The notes beneath the pieces are model-generated. The model saw only the letters and a program-made list of their open reading frames with translations. It was not told the origin of the DNA and searched no databases. From assembly GCA_964370475.1 (NCBI GenBank), contig CAYJJI010000012.1, positions 1 through 30,647 on the forward strand: DNA of 30,647 bases. The letters run 5' to 3'. Below, piece by piece: positions 25,086 to 30,647 of this stretch. How positions within the stretch are numbered: position 1 is the stretch's first letter; every line of letters begins with the position of its first letter. Made by a program: the position numbers and the translations under genes. The DNA comes from CAYJCL01 sp964370475 (GTDB taxonomy: Bacteria; Bacillota_I; Bacilli_A; RF39; UBA660).

Positions 25086-25493
25086 ATGTTTGTTGAAAAG
25101 AATGCTTATTTAAGAATTGTTATAGCATTAATGGTTTTTTTTGCTTTTGTTATATTATTAGTTTTTACTAATGTTTTTGGATTACTTGATTATGATGATA
25201 GTTTAGTTTATGAGCTTAGAGAAAATTTAGATAAAGCGGCTATTAAGTATGTGACAGAAAGAAATGAATTTAGTCAATGTTTTTATAATATACCACCTGG
25301 TACTGAGAGTGATTGTGCAAAGTATGTAACTGTTAAGGAATTAATGGATGAAGGTTATTTTGAAGATGAACAAGAGTGGTGTGATTTAGGAACTAGTAGT
25401 GAACCTACTAAAGTAATGGTTTATAATTTTGCTAATGATGATATTGAAGATATAGTTGTTAAGGCTTATGGAAGTGATGATATTTGTAAGTAA
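25086..25493 (+). CDS. Pilin-like paralogue lacking the prepilin cleavage motif
   Basis: 135 residues. The C-terminal domain matches the preceding protein: Cys65, Cys77, Cys99 and Cys134 in the same order, and the block ESDCAKYVTVKELMDEGYFED aligns closely with its ESDCSKYVSVNTLINEGYYED. The N-terminus is different: MFVEKNAYLRIV and one membrane helix (about 9-32) with no Gly-Phe-Thr-Leu-Val-Glu. It should therefore stay anchored without prepilin processing, or use a different site. ATG 25086 follows AGGAG (25075-25079) overlapping the upstream stop, so the two genes are probably translated together. I infer a pair of interacting exported proteins; the function is unknown. Confidence 0.75.
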   Translation: MFVEKNAYLRIVIALMVFFAFVILLVFTNVFGLLDYDDSLVYELRENLDKAAIKYVTERNEFSQCFYNIPPGTESDCAKYVTVKELMDEGYFEDEQEWCDLGTSSEPTKVMVYNFANDDIEDIVVKAYGSDDICK

Positions 25494-25541
25494 TCATTGC
25501 TTTTTTTATTGATATATCATAAACTTAAAGAGGTGATATAA

Positions 25542-26534
25542 ATGGGATTTTTTGATAAATTAAAAAGTATAATAAGTAAAAAAGAAAAAGTTGTTGATGA
25601 AGTAGAATTAAAAGAAGTTAAACTTTATGAAGAGGGACTTGAGAAAACACGAAATGAATTTGTTTCTAAATTAAGTTTACTTGGTGTTAAGTATACTAAG
25701 GTTAATGAAGAATATTATGAAGAACTTGAAAATATTTTAATTATGGCTGATATTGGTGTAAATACTGTTTTTGATTTTATAAAAAGAATTAAAAAAAGAG
25801 TTAAAGAAGAAAAGATTAGTGATACTTCATATTTGAAGGAAGTTATAGTAGATGAATTATTCATTATATATGTTAATGATAGTATTTTATCTGATAAGAT
25901 TAAGTTTTCTGAAACTGGTCCGACTGTATTATTATTTGTTGGAGTTAATGGAGTAGGTAAAACAACAACAATTGCTAAAATGGCACATAAATATATCAAT
26001 GAAGGTAAGAAGGTTATGTTAGTAGCTGGTGATACGTTTAGAGCTGGAGCAGTTGATCAGTTAAATATTTGGGCTACTCGTACTGGAGCATTATTTTATG
26101 GAAAAGATAATGTTGATCCTGCTGGTGTTGTTTATGATGGGTTAAATAAGGCTTTAGAAGAAGAAGTTGATGTAGTGTTAGTAGATACTGCAGGTAGATT
26201 ACAAAATAAGGTTAATTTAATGAATGAACTTGAGAAGATGAATAAAGTTATTAACAAGATAATACCTGGTGCTCCTCATGAAACATTATTAGTGATTGAT
26301 GCTACTACAGGTCAAAATGGAATAATGCAAGCTAAAGCTTTTAAAGAAATAGTAGATCTTAGTGGAATAGTTTTAACTAAGCTTGATGGTACAGCTAAAG
26401 GTGGGATAGTGTTAGCGATTAAAGAAACTGTTAATATCCCAGTTAAGTTTGTTGGTTTGGGAGAGTCAATGACTGATTTACAAGTTTTCGATATAGAAAA
26501 TTATATATATGGTTTATTTAAGGATATGATGTAA
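25542..26534 (+). CDS. ftsY: Signal recognition particle receptor FtsY
   Basis: 330 residues. After a short charged start (about 1-40, with a weak amphipathic helix GFFDKLKSIISKK that may bind lipid) come the N domain and the GTPase G domain: GVNGVGKTTT (P-loop, 134-143), DTFRAGAVDQL, VDTAGRLQ and TKLDGTAKGG. The long acidic A domain of E. coli FtsY is absent, as usual in Firmicutes. It receives Ffh-ribosome complexes at the membrane. ATG 25542 follows AGAGGTGAT (25529-25537). A weak promoter (TTGCTT 25497, TAAACT 25520) lies directly upstream. The stop overlaps the ylxM start by one base (TAATG). Confidence 0.97.
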   Translation: MGFFDKLKSIISKKEKVVDEVELKEVKLYEEGLEKTRNEFVSKLSLLGVKYTKVNEEYYEELENILIMADIGVNTVFDFIKRIKKRVKEEKISDTSYLKEVIVDELFIIYVNDSILSDKIKFSETGPTVLLFVGVNGVGKTTTIAKMAHKYINEGKKVMLVAGDTFRAGAVDQLNIWATRTGALFYGKDNVDPAGVVYDGLNKALEEEVDVVLVDTAGRLQNKVNLMNELEKMNKVINKIIPGAPHETLLVIDATTGQNGIMQAKAFKEIVDLSGIVLTKLDGTAKGGIVLAIKETVNIPVKFVGLGESMTDLQVFDIENYIYGLFKDMM

Positions 26535-26827
26535 TGGAAAAAAGAGATTATTTAAATATATATTTTGATTATTATCAATCTTTATTAACTTTAAAAGAAG
26601 TTGAATGTTTTAAGAGTTATTATGATGATGATTTTTCTCTAGGTGAAATTGCTTTGGAAAACGAAGTAAGTCGCAGTGCCGTTCATAAAACAATTAAAAA
26701 TGTTGAAGAGAAGTTATATAGTTTTGAGGAGAAACTTGGTTTATTTAAAAAATACAATGAAGTTATTAAGATTCTTGATGGGAAAATTAATGATGAATTA
26801 TTAGAAGAAATAAAGAATATAATATAG
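26534..26827 (+). CDS. ylxM: YlxM/p13 family HTH protein of the SRP operon
   Basis: 97 residues with a sigma-70 region 4-like helix-turn-helix (LGEIALENEVSRSAVHKTIKNVEEKL, about 38-63) and an N-terminal YYQSLLTLKEVECFKSYY helix typical of YlxM. Members are linked to ftsY and ffh and stimulate the SRP GTPases in streptococci. In B. subtilis ylxM is followed directly by ffh; here a terminator and a kinase gene come between. The ATG shares its A with the ftsY stop. Confidence 0.9.
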   Translation: MEKRDYLNIYFDYYQSLLTLKEVECFKSYYDDDFSLGEIALENEVSRSAVHKTIKNVEEKLYSFEEKLGLFKKYNEVIKILDGKINDELLEEIKNII

Positions 26828-26844
26828 TTCTTTATTTCTTTTTT
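26805..26844 (+). terminator. Intrinsic terminator of ftsY-ylxM
   Basis: Thirteen-bp stem AAGAAATAAAGAA (26805-26817) / TTCTTTATTTCTT (26828-26840), ten-base loop, T run. Only A/T-rich pairs, so it may be weak. The TAG stop (26825-26827) is in the loop. Confidence 0.68.
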
Positions 26845-26845
26845 A

Positions 26846-26874
26846 TTGACAAGTGTAGTTTGTACACTTATAAT
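26846..26874 (+). promoter_or_regulatory. Promoter of the thymidylate-kinase gene with a palindromic operator in its spacer
   Basis: Perfect TTGACA (26846-26851), 17-bp spacer and TATAAT (26869-26874). The spacer holds an inverted repeat AAGTGTA (26851-26857) and TACACTT (26863-26869) around five bases, overlapping both hexamers: the classic place for a repressor. The predicted start near 26881 is at the Shine-Dalgarno AGAGGT (26881-26886). Confidence 0.8.
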
Positions 26875-26891
26875 TATATTAGAGGTATTAT

Positions 26892-27575
26892 ATGAGAGGG
26901 AAAATTATAGTTATTGAGGGAACTGATTGTAGCGGGAAAGAAACTCAATCAGCGTTATTGATTCATAGGTTGTTAAAAGAGGGAGTACGTCTTGAGAGAT
27001 TTAGTTTTCCGATGTATGATACTCCTACGGGGAAAATAATAGGTGGTCCTTATCTAGGTAAAGAATATCTTGGTGAGTGTCTTTTTCCAGAGGGTGCATC
27101 TTTAGTAGATCCTAAAGTTGCTGCTTTATATTATGCTGCTGATCGACGTTATAACATGGAACGTATTACTACACTTTTAGATAATGGAGTTAATGTTTTA
27201 TTAGATAGATATGTCGAGAGTAATATGGCTCATCAAGGTGGTAAAATATTTGATAAAGACAAACGATTGGCAATGTATGATTGGCTAGATACTTTGGAAT
27301 ATAAGTTGTTAGGTTTAGAAAGACCAGCTATGACTGTTTTTTTACATATGCCGTATGATGTGTCTTCTGTACTTAGAGCTAATAGAAGTGAGCCTTCTGA
27401 TCAACATGAGAATAACGAATTACATTTGAAAAATGCTGAGAAAGCTTATTTAGAGCTTGCTGATATAAGGAGTTATCATACTATTAAGTGTGTTGATAAG
27501 AAAAATAAGCTTAAGAGAATTGAAGATATTCATGAAGATGTATATAAGATAATTAAAACTGAATTAGTTAAATAG
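26892..27575 (+). CDS. tmk: Thymidylate kinase family protein
   Basis: 227 residues. P-loop GTDCSGKET (10-18), the DRY motif (105-107) in LLDRYVESNMAHQGG and the PMYDTPTGKIIGGPYL block (40-54) place it in the dTMP-kinase family. It resembles the longer second form found in clostridia, which has FPEGA/VDPKVAALYYAADR in place of the usual sequence before DR, and it lacks a typical Arg-rich LID. The likely reaction is dTMP + ATP to dTDP + ADP; another deoxynucleotide is possible. It has its own strong promoter with an operator-like palindrome, and its own terminator, and so seems inserted into the ylxM-ffh junction. Start ATG 26892. Confidence 0.8.
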   Translation: MRGKIIVIEGTDCSGKETQSALLIHRLLKEGVRLERFSFPMYDTPTGKIIGGPYLGKEYLGECLFPEGASLVDPKVAALYYAADRRYNMERITTLLDNGVNVLLDRYVESNMAHQGGKIFDKDKRLAMYDWLDTLEYKLLGLERPAMTVFLHMPYDVSSVLRANRSEPSDQHENNELHLKNAEKAYLELADIRSYHTIKCVDKKNKLKRIEDIHEDVYKIIKTELVK

Positions 27576-27594
27576 TTTTTATAACTATTTTTTT
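27570..27594 (+). terminator. Intrinsic terminator of the thymidylate-kinase gene
   Basis: Eight-bp stem AAATAGTT (27570-27577) / AACTATTT (27583-27590), loop TTTAT, T run. The TAG stop (27573-27575) is in the stem. Confidence 0.75.
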
Positions 27595-27595
27595 A

Positions 27596-27604
27596 TGGTA
27601 TAAT
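27596..27604 (+). promoter_or_regulatory. Extended -10 promoter of ffh
   Basis: TGGTATAAT (TGn plus TATAAT 27599-27604); the -35 position is taken up by the preceding terminator. Predicted start near 27611, 6 nt before AAGGAG. Confidence 0.65.
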
Positions 27605-27630
27605 ATTTTGGTACTTAAGGAGATGATAAA

Positions 27631-28935
27631 ATGTTTGAATATATGGGAGATAGATTAAGTAATGCTATAAAGAATATTAAGGGTATGGGGAAGATTACTG
27701 AAGAAAATATTAGTGAGGCTATACGTGAGATTAGAATGGCTTTATTGGAAGCTGATGTTAATTATAGTGTTGTTAAGGAATTTGTTGCTAAGGTTAGAGA
27801 AAGTGCTCTTGGGATGGAAGTTTCTAAATCTGTTAAACCTGATGAATTATTTGTAAAAATAGTTAAAGATGAATTAGTTAGTTTATTGGGTGGAGATAGT
27901 GTTTCTTTAATAGTAGATAAAAAACCTACAGTGTTATTACTAGCTGGTTTGCAAGGTAGTGGTAAGACTACTACTGCTGGAAAGCTTGCAAATTATTTAA
28001 GAAAAAAACACAGTAAGAAACCTTTATTAGTTGCGGCTGATATATATCGTCCTGCTGCTATTGAACAATTAAAAACTTTAGGGAAGAGTTTAGATATTCC
28101 TGTATATAGTGAAGAAGGTAGTGTTGATTTAATTGTTAGTAATGCGATGAATTTTGCTAAAGAGAATAATAATGATTATATAATTATAGATACTGCTGGT
28201 AGATTGCATATAGATGAATCCTTAATGGATGAATTAAAAAGAGTTGTTGAGATTACTAAACCTAATGAAATTATTTTAGTTATTGATGCAATGATGGGTC
28301 AAGATGCTATTAATGTTATTAATGGGTTTAACGATACGTTAAAATTAACTGGAACTATTTTGACTAAATTAGATGGTGATACTAAAGGTGGTGTTGCTCT
28401 TAGTGTTAGACATTTAACTAATGTTCCGATAAAGTTTGTTGGGGATTCTGAAAAACTTGATGGTCTTAGTGAATTTCATCCTGAGAGAATGGCTTCTAGA
28501 ATCTTAGATATGGGTGATATTTTATCAATTGCTGATAAAGTTGAAGGTTTAATTAGTGAAGATGAAGCTAAAGACCAAATGAAAAAAATGAAGAATGGTC
28601 AGTTTGATTTAGAAACTTTTTTAACTTCTATGAAACAAATGAAGAAGTTAGGACCTCTCGAAAATTTATTGAAAATGTTACCTCAAGCTAGAAAAATGGG
28701 ATTAAATAATATTACAATAGATCCTAAAGATATGGCACATATTGAAGCTATTATATTATCTATGACTCCTTATGAGAGAAGAAACCCTAATGTTTTAAAA
28801 GCTAGTCAAAAGATTAGAATATCTAAAGGAAGCGGGAGAAGTGTTGAAGAAGTTAATAGATTACTTAAACAATTTGAACAAATGAAAACTATGATGAAAC
28901 AAATGAGTAGTGGTAATTTTAAAATGCCTTTTTAG
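27631..28935 (+). CDS. ffh: Signal recognition particle protein Ffh
   Basis: 434 residues. N domain 1-95; G domain with P-loop GLQGSGKTTT (106-115), ADIYRPAAIEQL, DTAGRLH and TKLDGDTKGG; Met-rich M domain from about 325 with the RNA-binding KASQKIRISKGSGRS block and C-terminal MKTMMKQM. It binds signal sequences and 4.5S RNA and docks on FtsY. ATG 27631 follows AAGGAGATGA. B. subtilis keeps ffh with ylxM; here it has its own promoter. No terminator is seen behind it, so some transcripts may run into the CotD-like gene. The ffs RNA gene is not in the window. Confidence 0.98.
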   Translation: MFEYMGDRLSNAIKNIKGMGKITEENISEAIREIRMALLEADVNYSVVKEFVAKVRESALGMEVSKSVKPDELFVKIVKDELVSLLGGDSVSLIVDKKPTVLLLAGLQGSGKTTTAGKLANYLRKKHSKKPLLVAADIYRPAAIEQLKTLGKSLDIPVYSEEGSVDLIVSNAMNFAKENNNDYIIIDTAGRLHIDESLMDELKRVVEITKPNEIILVIDAMMGQDAINVINGFNDTLKLTGTILTKLDGDTKGGVALSVRHLTNVPIKFVGDSEKLDGLSEFHPERMASRILDMGDILSIADKVEGLISEDEAKDQMKKMKNGQFDLETFLTSMKQMKKLGPLENLLKMLPQARKMGLNNITIDPKDMAHIEAIILSMTPYERRNPNVLKASQKIRISKGSGRSVEEVNRLLKQFEQMKTMMKQMSSGNFKMPF

Positions 28936-28966
28936 ACTTTTGTCCTATTCATTATGAGATATTTGC

Positions 28967-28975
28967 CATACTATA
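28967..28975 (+). promoter_or_regulatory. Possible sporulation-type -10 element
   Basis: CATACTATA fits the CATAnnnTA -10 of sigma-K/sigma-E promoters. A matching -35 is not found at the right distance, so this may be chance in AT-rich DNA. Noted because the gene that follows is CotD-like. Confidence 0.25.
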
Positions 28976-28995
28976 TAAAGAAAGGTAGTGAGCAA

Positions 28996-29274
28996 ATGTA
29001 TAATAATGATATTTCTAATACTTGGGGAGAAAGTAATCCGTGTTGTTGTGATGTTCCTAGTAATTATTGTGAACCTAAAATTTGTCCTCCTGTAATGGAG
29101 TGTCCTGAGGAAAGATGTGAGCACCGAGAAATTATGTGTGAAGTTCCTCATATTGTTCCGATAAATACTAAGATTATTAATCATCATATATATAAACATG
29201 TATACGTTCCTAAATATACTTGTTGTGAAGAACATGAAGTAACTAATATTTATGAAAAACGTTGTCGTTTTTAA
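28996..29274 (+). CDS. Cysteine-rich CotD-like (spore coat D family) protein
   Basis: 92 residues from ATG 28996; an upstream in-frame ATG (28954) would add 14 residues but lacks a good ribosome site. It has 11 cysteines, including CCC (16-18) and CC (76-77). The segment VPHIVPINTKIINHHIYKHV (50-69) follows the CotD pattern VPHI-P--T--(V/I)NH---HV, which is the family's conserved core; the flanking Cys-rich parts vary. CotD is an inner-coat protein of Bacillus spores; homologues elsewhere may have other envelope roles. No other sporulation gene is in the window. Followed by its own terminator. Confidence 0.65.
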   Translation: MYNNDISNTWGESNPCCCDVPSNYCEPKICPPVMECPEERCEHREIMCEVPHIVPINTKIINHHIYKHVYVPKYTCCEEHEVTNIYEKRCRF

Positions 29275-29295
29275 TCTCATTCTTGAGATTTTTTT
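29273..29295 (+). terminator. Intrinsic terminator of the CotD-like gene
   Basis: Seven-bp stem AATCTCA (29273-29279) / TGAGATT (29284-29290), loop TTCT, T run. It starts within the TAA stop. Its 3' arm also holds the -35 of the next promoter. Confidence 0.85.
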
Positions 29296-29311
29296 ATTTA
29301 CATGATATATT
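29283..29311 (+). promoter_or_regulatory. Promoter of the third pilin-like gene
   Basis: TTGAGA (29283-29288) inside the preceding terminator, 17-bp spacer, TATATT (29306-29311) with TG at 29303-29304 as extended -10. Predicted start near 29318, within TAGGTGAT (29317-29324). Confidence 0.6.
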
Positions 29312-29327
29312 GTTTATAGGTGATAGT

Positions 29328-29690
29328 ATGAATAGTAAAGGTTATACATTAGTAGAAATGGGAATATTAATAGCAGTTGTTGGAGTGGCTATGCTATTAG
29401 TTCTTTTAAATACTTCTTATGCATTTGTTGATAATGGTGAAGTTTTATATGAAAGTAAGGTTAATACTATATTAGCTCATGCTGAGGTTTATGGTGAGAC
29501 TTCGACGTCTCTTAGTACTGATGGAGTTTTGATTGTAACAGTAAATGAATTGATTGAAAGTGGTACATTAATAGGAGATGAAAATGGGGAAATAGTTGAT
29601 CCTAGAGATGAAAGTGATACTTTGAATGATATGGAGATATTACTTAAGATTGATTCGGAAGGAAATATTATTTCAACTGTAAATGAGTAA
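29328..29690 (+). CDS. Type IV pilin/pseudopilin-like protein
   Basis: 120 residues from ATG 29328, with TAGGTGAT (29317-29324) just upstream; the frame is open further upstream but crosses the terminator. MNSKG-YTLVE is a prepilin signal almost identical to that of the protein at 24702, with cleavage after Gly5 and Glu at +5, followed by a helix to about residue 35. The rest is small, acidic and has no cysteine. It contains VNELIESGTLIG, reminiscent of the (V)xxLxxEGY motif of the other two. Processing enzymes are not nearby. Possibly a minor pseudopilin; role unknown. Confidence 0.78.
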   Translation: MNSKGYTLVEMGILIAVVGVAMLLVLLNTSYAFVDNGEVLYESKVNTILAHAEVYGETSTSLSTDGVLIVTVNELIESGTLIGDENGEIVDPRDESDTLNDMEILLKIDSEGNIISTVNE

Positions 29691-29740
29691 AATTTGTGTA
29701 AAGTTTTATTGTAATTGTGTATATATTCGTTAAGTAGTAG

Positions 29741-29746
29741 TAAAAT
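29741..29746 (+). promoter_or_regulatory. Putative -10 of rpoZ
   Basis: TAAAAT, 9 nt before AAGGACGTGA; the -35 is weak (TGTATA at 17 bp). No terminator is seen between the pilin-like gene and rpoZ, so read-through is possible. Confidence 0.35.
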
Positions 29747-29770
29747 GATTATTGTAAGGACGTGATTAAT

Positions 29771-29965
29771 ATGTTATATCCATCTATTGATAAATTACTC
29801 AATATAGTGGATTCTAAGTACAAACTAGTTCATGTAGTTTCTAAGAGAAGTAAGCAAATGTTAGAAAATAAACATTTGCAAATGAAGTTAGAAGATTACG
29901 CTAATAAAAAAGAATTAGGACGTGCATTAGAAGAATTAGAAAAAGGACTTATTACAGTTAAATAA
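29771..29965 (+). CDS. rpoZ: RNA polymerase omega subunit
   Basis: 64 residues from ATG 29771, preceded by AAGGACGTGA (29756-29765). The omega pattern is clear: MLYPSIDKLLNIVDSKYKLV, then SKRSKQM and, at the end, KKELGRALEELEKGLI, which matches the family's KPVxxALEEIxxGKI ending. Omega binds the beta' subunit (rpoC here) and helps assembly of the polymerase. In B. subtilis rpoZ follows gmk and precedes priA; neither is present, so its position is unusual. Confidence 0.88.
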   Translation: MLYPSIDKLLNIVDSKYKLVHVVSKRSKQMLENKHLQMKLEDYANKKELGRALEELEKGLITVK

Positions 29966-29976
29966 GTCCTTTTTTT
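29941..29976 (+). terminator. Intrinsic terminator of rpoZ
   Basis: Thirteen-bp perfect stem AAAAGGACTTATT (29941-29953) / AATAAGTCCTTTT (29961-29973), seven-base loop, T run. The stem is coding sequence for the last eight codons and includes the stop (29963-29965). Confidence 0.92.
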
Positions 29977-29978
29977 AT

Positions 29979-30007
29979 TTGACTTTATAATACTTATTAG
30001 TTATTAT
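29979..30007 (+). promoter_or_regulatory. Promoter of the 30026 gene
   Basis: TTGACT (29979-29984), 17-bp spacer, TATTAT (30002-30007), directly after the rpoZ terminator. A TATAAT at 29986-29991 is an alternative -10. Predicted start near 30014 is at AGAGGTG. Confidence 0.55.
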
Positions 30008-30025
30008 TGATTTAGAGGTGTTATT

Positions 30026-30484
30026 GTGACTGAAGAGATAAAAAAACAAAAATATGATTTTTTAATAAATCTAAGAAATGAAAGTTATATTCCAGTAGAT
30101 TGTATTACCGATAAAGGGAATATAGATTTATTAGAAGGATTAATGAATTGTGGTTGTGTTCAAATTTCTTATTATGGAGAAAGTATTTATGATGAAATTA
30201 GATGTTATCATATTACTAGTATTGGTTGTGCTTTTTTGTATTTTGTGGAAAATGAGTTAGAAATAAGGAGAATAGAATCTGAGTTATTAAATATTGGTAT
30301 TCCAAAAGGATTATTCATGAATTATTTAGTTGGTAGAGATTTAACATTACTTCCTGTTCAACTGTTGGATTATGATGAGTTATATCAATATGTAATGGAT
30401 AGTTATTATCCTGAGGCGGATACTGAATATCAAAGATATGAAGTTTTGAATTCTTTAAAATTAGCAATTAAAAAGCCGGAATAA
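30026..30484 (+). CDS. Unknown soluble protein, possibly winged-helix
   Basis: 152 residues, not recognised. GTG start at 30026 after AGAGGTG (30014-30020). Residues 1-80 have a pattern that could be a winged helix: a helix-rich start, GNIDLLEGLMNCGCVQIS and then a strand-turn-strand YHITSIGCAFLYFVENE, as in many small DNA-binding proteins. The C-terminal half is acidic and helical (DYDELYQYVMDSYYPEADTEY). No membrane segment or signal. It lies between rpoZ and the tRNA gene with its own promoter and terminator, so the context does not suggest a role. Confidence 0.7.
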   Translation: MTEEIKKQKYDFLINLRNESYIPVDCITDKGNIDLLEGLMNCGCVQISYYGESIYDEIRCYHITSIGCAFLYFVENELEIRRIESELLNIGIPKGLFMNYLVGRDLTLLPVQLLDYDELYQYVMDSYYPEADTEYQRYEVLNSLKLAIKKPE

Positions 30485-30496
30485 TCCGGTTTTTTT
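30471..30496 (+). terminator. Intrinsic terminator of the 30026 gene
   Basis: Stem AAAAGCCGGA (30471-30480) / TCCGGTTTTT (30485-30494) with one G-T pair, loop ATAA that contains the stop, T run. Confidence 0.88.
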
Positions 30497-30500
30497 GTAT

Positions 30501-30528
30501 GAAAAAACCAAACTGTGAAGTTTGGTTT
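30501..30528. terminator. Terminator of tRNA-Ala (minus strand), possibly bidirectional
   Basis: Ten-bp perfect stem AAACCAAACT (30505-30514) / AGTTTGGTTT (30519-30528), loop of four. The minus-strand T run (opposite A 30502-30507) ends the tRNA transcript 11 nt after the CCA; the plus-strand side is also followed by T-rich sequence. Confidence 0.88.
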
Positions 30529-30538
30529 GTTTTTAATT

Positions 30539-30615
30539 TGGTGGAGAATAAGGGATTCGAACCCTTGACCTCCACGGTGCAAGCGTGGCGCTCTAGCCAA
30601 CTGAGCTAATTCCCC
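30539..30615 (-). tRNA. tRNA-Ala(TGC), CCA encoded
   Basis: Minus strand. Acceptor GGGGAAT pairs with ATTCTCC and has the G3-U70 pair that identifies alanine tRNAs. D arm with AGCTCAGTTGG, anticodon stem CCACG/CGTGG with loop CTTGCAC (anticodon TGC), T arm GGTTCGAATCC. A73 is followed by encoded CCA (30541-30539). A TATTAT -10 candidate lies at 30638-30633, and the -35 is outside the window. Confidence 0.97.
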
Positions 30616-30647
30616 AAATCAAGAACAAATTAATAATATCATAAAAT

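Noticed and set aside
28945..29280. Minus-strand frame opposite the CotD-like gene
   Set aside because: The plus-strand frame has the CotD pattern, a terminator and ribosome site; the minus frame has none of these.
1..30647. CRISPR array, insertion sequence, prophage or replication origin
   Set aside because: No spaced direct repeats, transposase, integrase, or DnaA-box cluster was found on reading both strands; the only repeats are LRR codons and hairpins.

Overview
This window is a 30.6 kb piece of a very AT-rich Gram-positive (Bacilli/Firmicutes-type) chromosome. TGA is used as a stop (cca, dnaD and the gene at 17606 end in TGA) and Trp is TGG, so the genetic code is standard rather than the Mycoplasma code. 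Gene order matches Bacillus subtilis in several blocks: rsmC-rpoB-rpoC; cca, dnaD-nth facing recU-pbp1A; gpsB next to rnpB; rodZ-pgsA-recA-rny; ftsY-ylxM-ffh. RNase Y, RNase J, RecU, GpsB, type B RNase P RNA and a walled-cell class A PBP all fit a small-genome, walled member of Bacilli related to the Mollicutes (for example the uncultured RF39-type gut lineages). That placement is inference; no 16S gene is present.

Layout. 1-1146: 3' end of a surface leucine-rich-repeat (BspA-type) protein. 1187-9203: an rsmC-rpoB-rpoC transcription unit. 9223-11057: a large secreted protein with a camelysin/TasA-like N-terminus and a C-type-lectin/FGE-like C-terminus. 11062-14069: a small P-loop kinase, then the overlapping cca-dnaD-nth operon, which ends in a hairpin shared with the convergent recU-pbp1A operon (minus strand, 14052-17475). 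17557-18960: a small membrane protein, an unlisted 33-codon ORF, gpsB and rnpB. 18993-22890: rodZ-pgsA, LexA-box-controlled recA, then rny. 22894-24663: rnjA on the minus strand. 24671-30496: two four-cysteine pilin-like proteins, the SRP genes ftsY-ylxM and ffh with a thymidylate-kinase-family gene between them, a CotD-like cysteine-rich protein, a third pilin-like protein, rpoZ and an unknown protein. A tRNA-Ala(TGC) on the minus strand closes the window.

Most genes are housekeeping: transcription (RpoB, RpoC, RpoZ), RNA processing and decay (RNase P, Y, J, CCA-adding enzyme), DNA repair and replication (RecA, RecU, Nth, DnaD), cell wall and membrane (PBP1A, GpsB, RodZ, PgsA) and protein targeting (Ffh, FtsY). 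The accessory part is a set of exported surface proteins (LRR protein, lectin-like protein, three pilin-like proteins, CotD-like protein, 17606 protein) placed between these blocks.

The most interesting features are: (i) the rifampicin-site residues of RpoB carry Lys and Asp at the E. coli 513 and 526 positions, which predicts natural rifamycin insensitivity; (ii) nearly all intrinsic terminators are built over the stop codon of the gene they end; (iii) a group of promoters lies so close to the gene that the predicted transcript begins at the Shine-Dalgarno; (iv) a palindrome fills the spacer of the thymidylate-kinase promoter; (v) pilin-like paralogues and a lectin-like surface protein are spread among core genes with no secretion machinery nearby. 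I see no CRISPR array, insertion sequence, phage or reverse transcriptase in the window.
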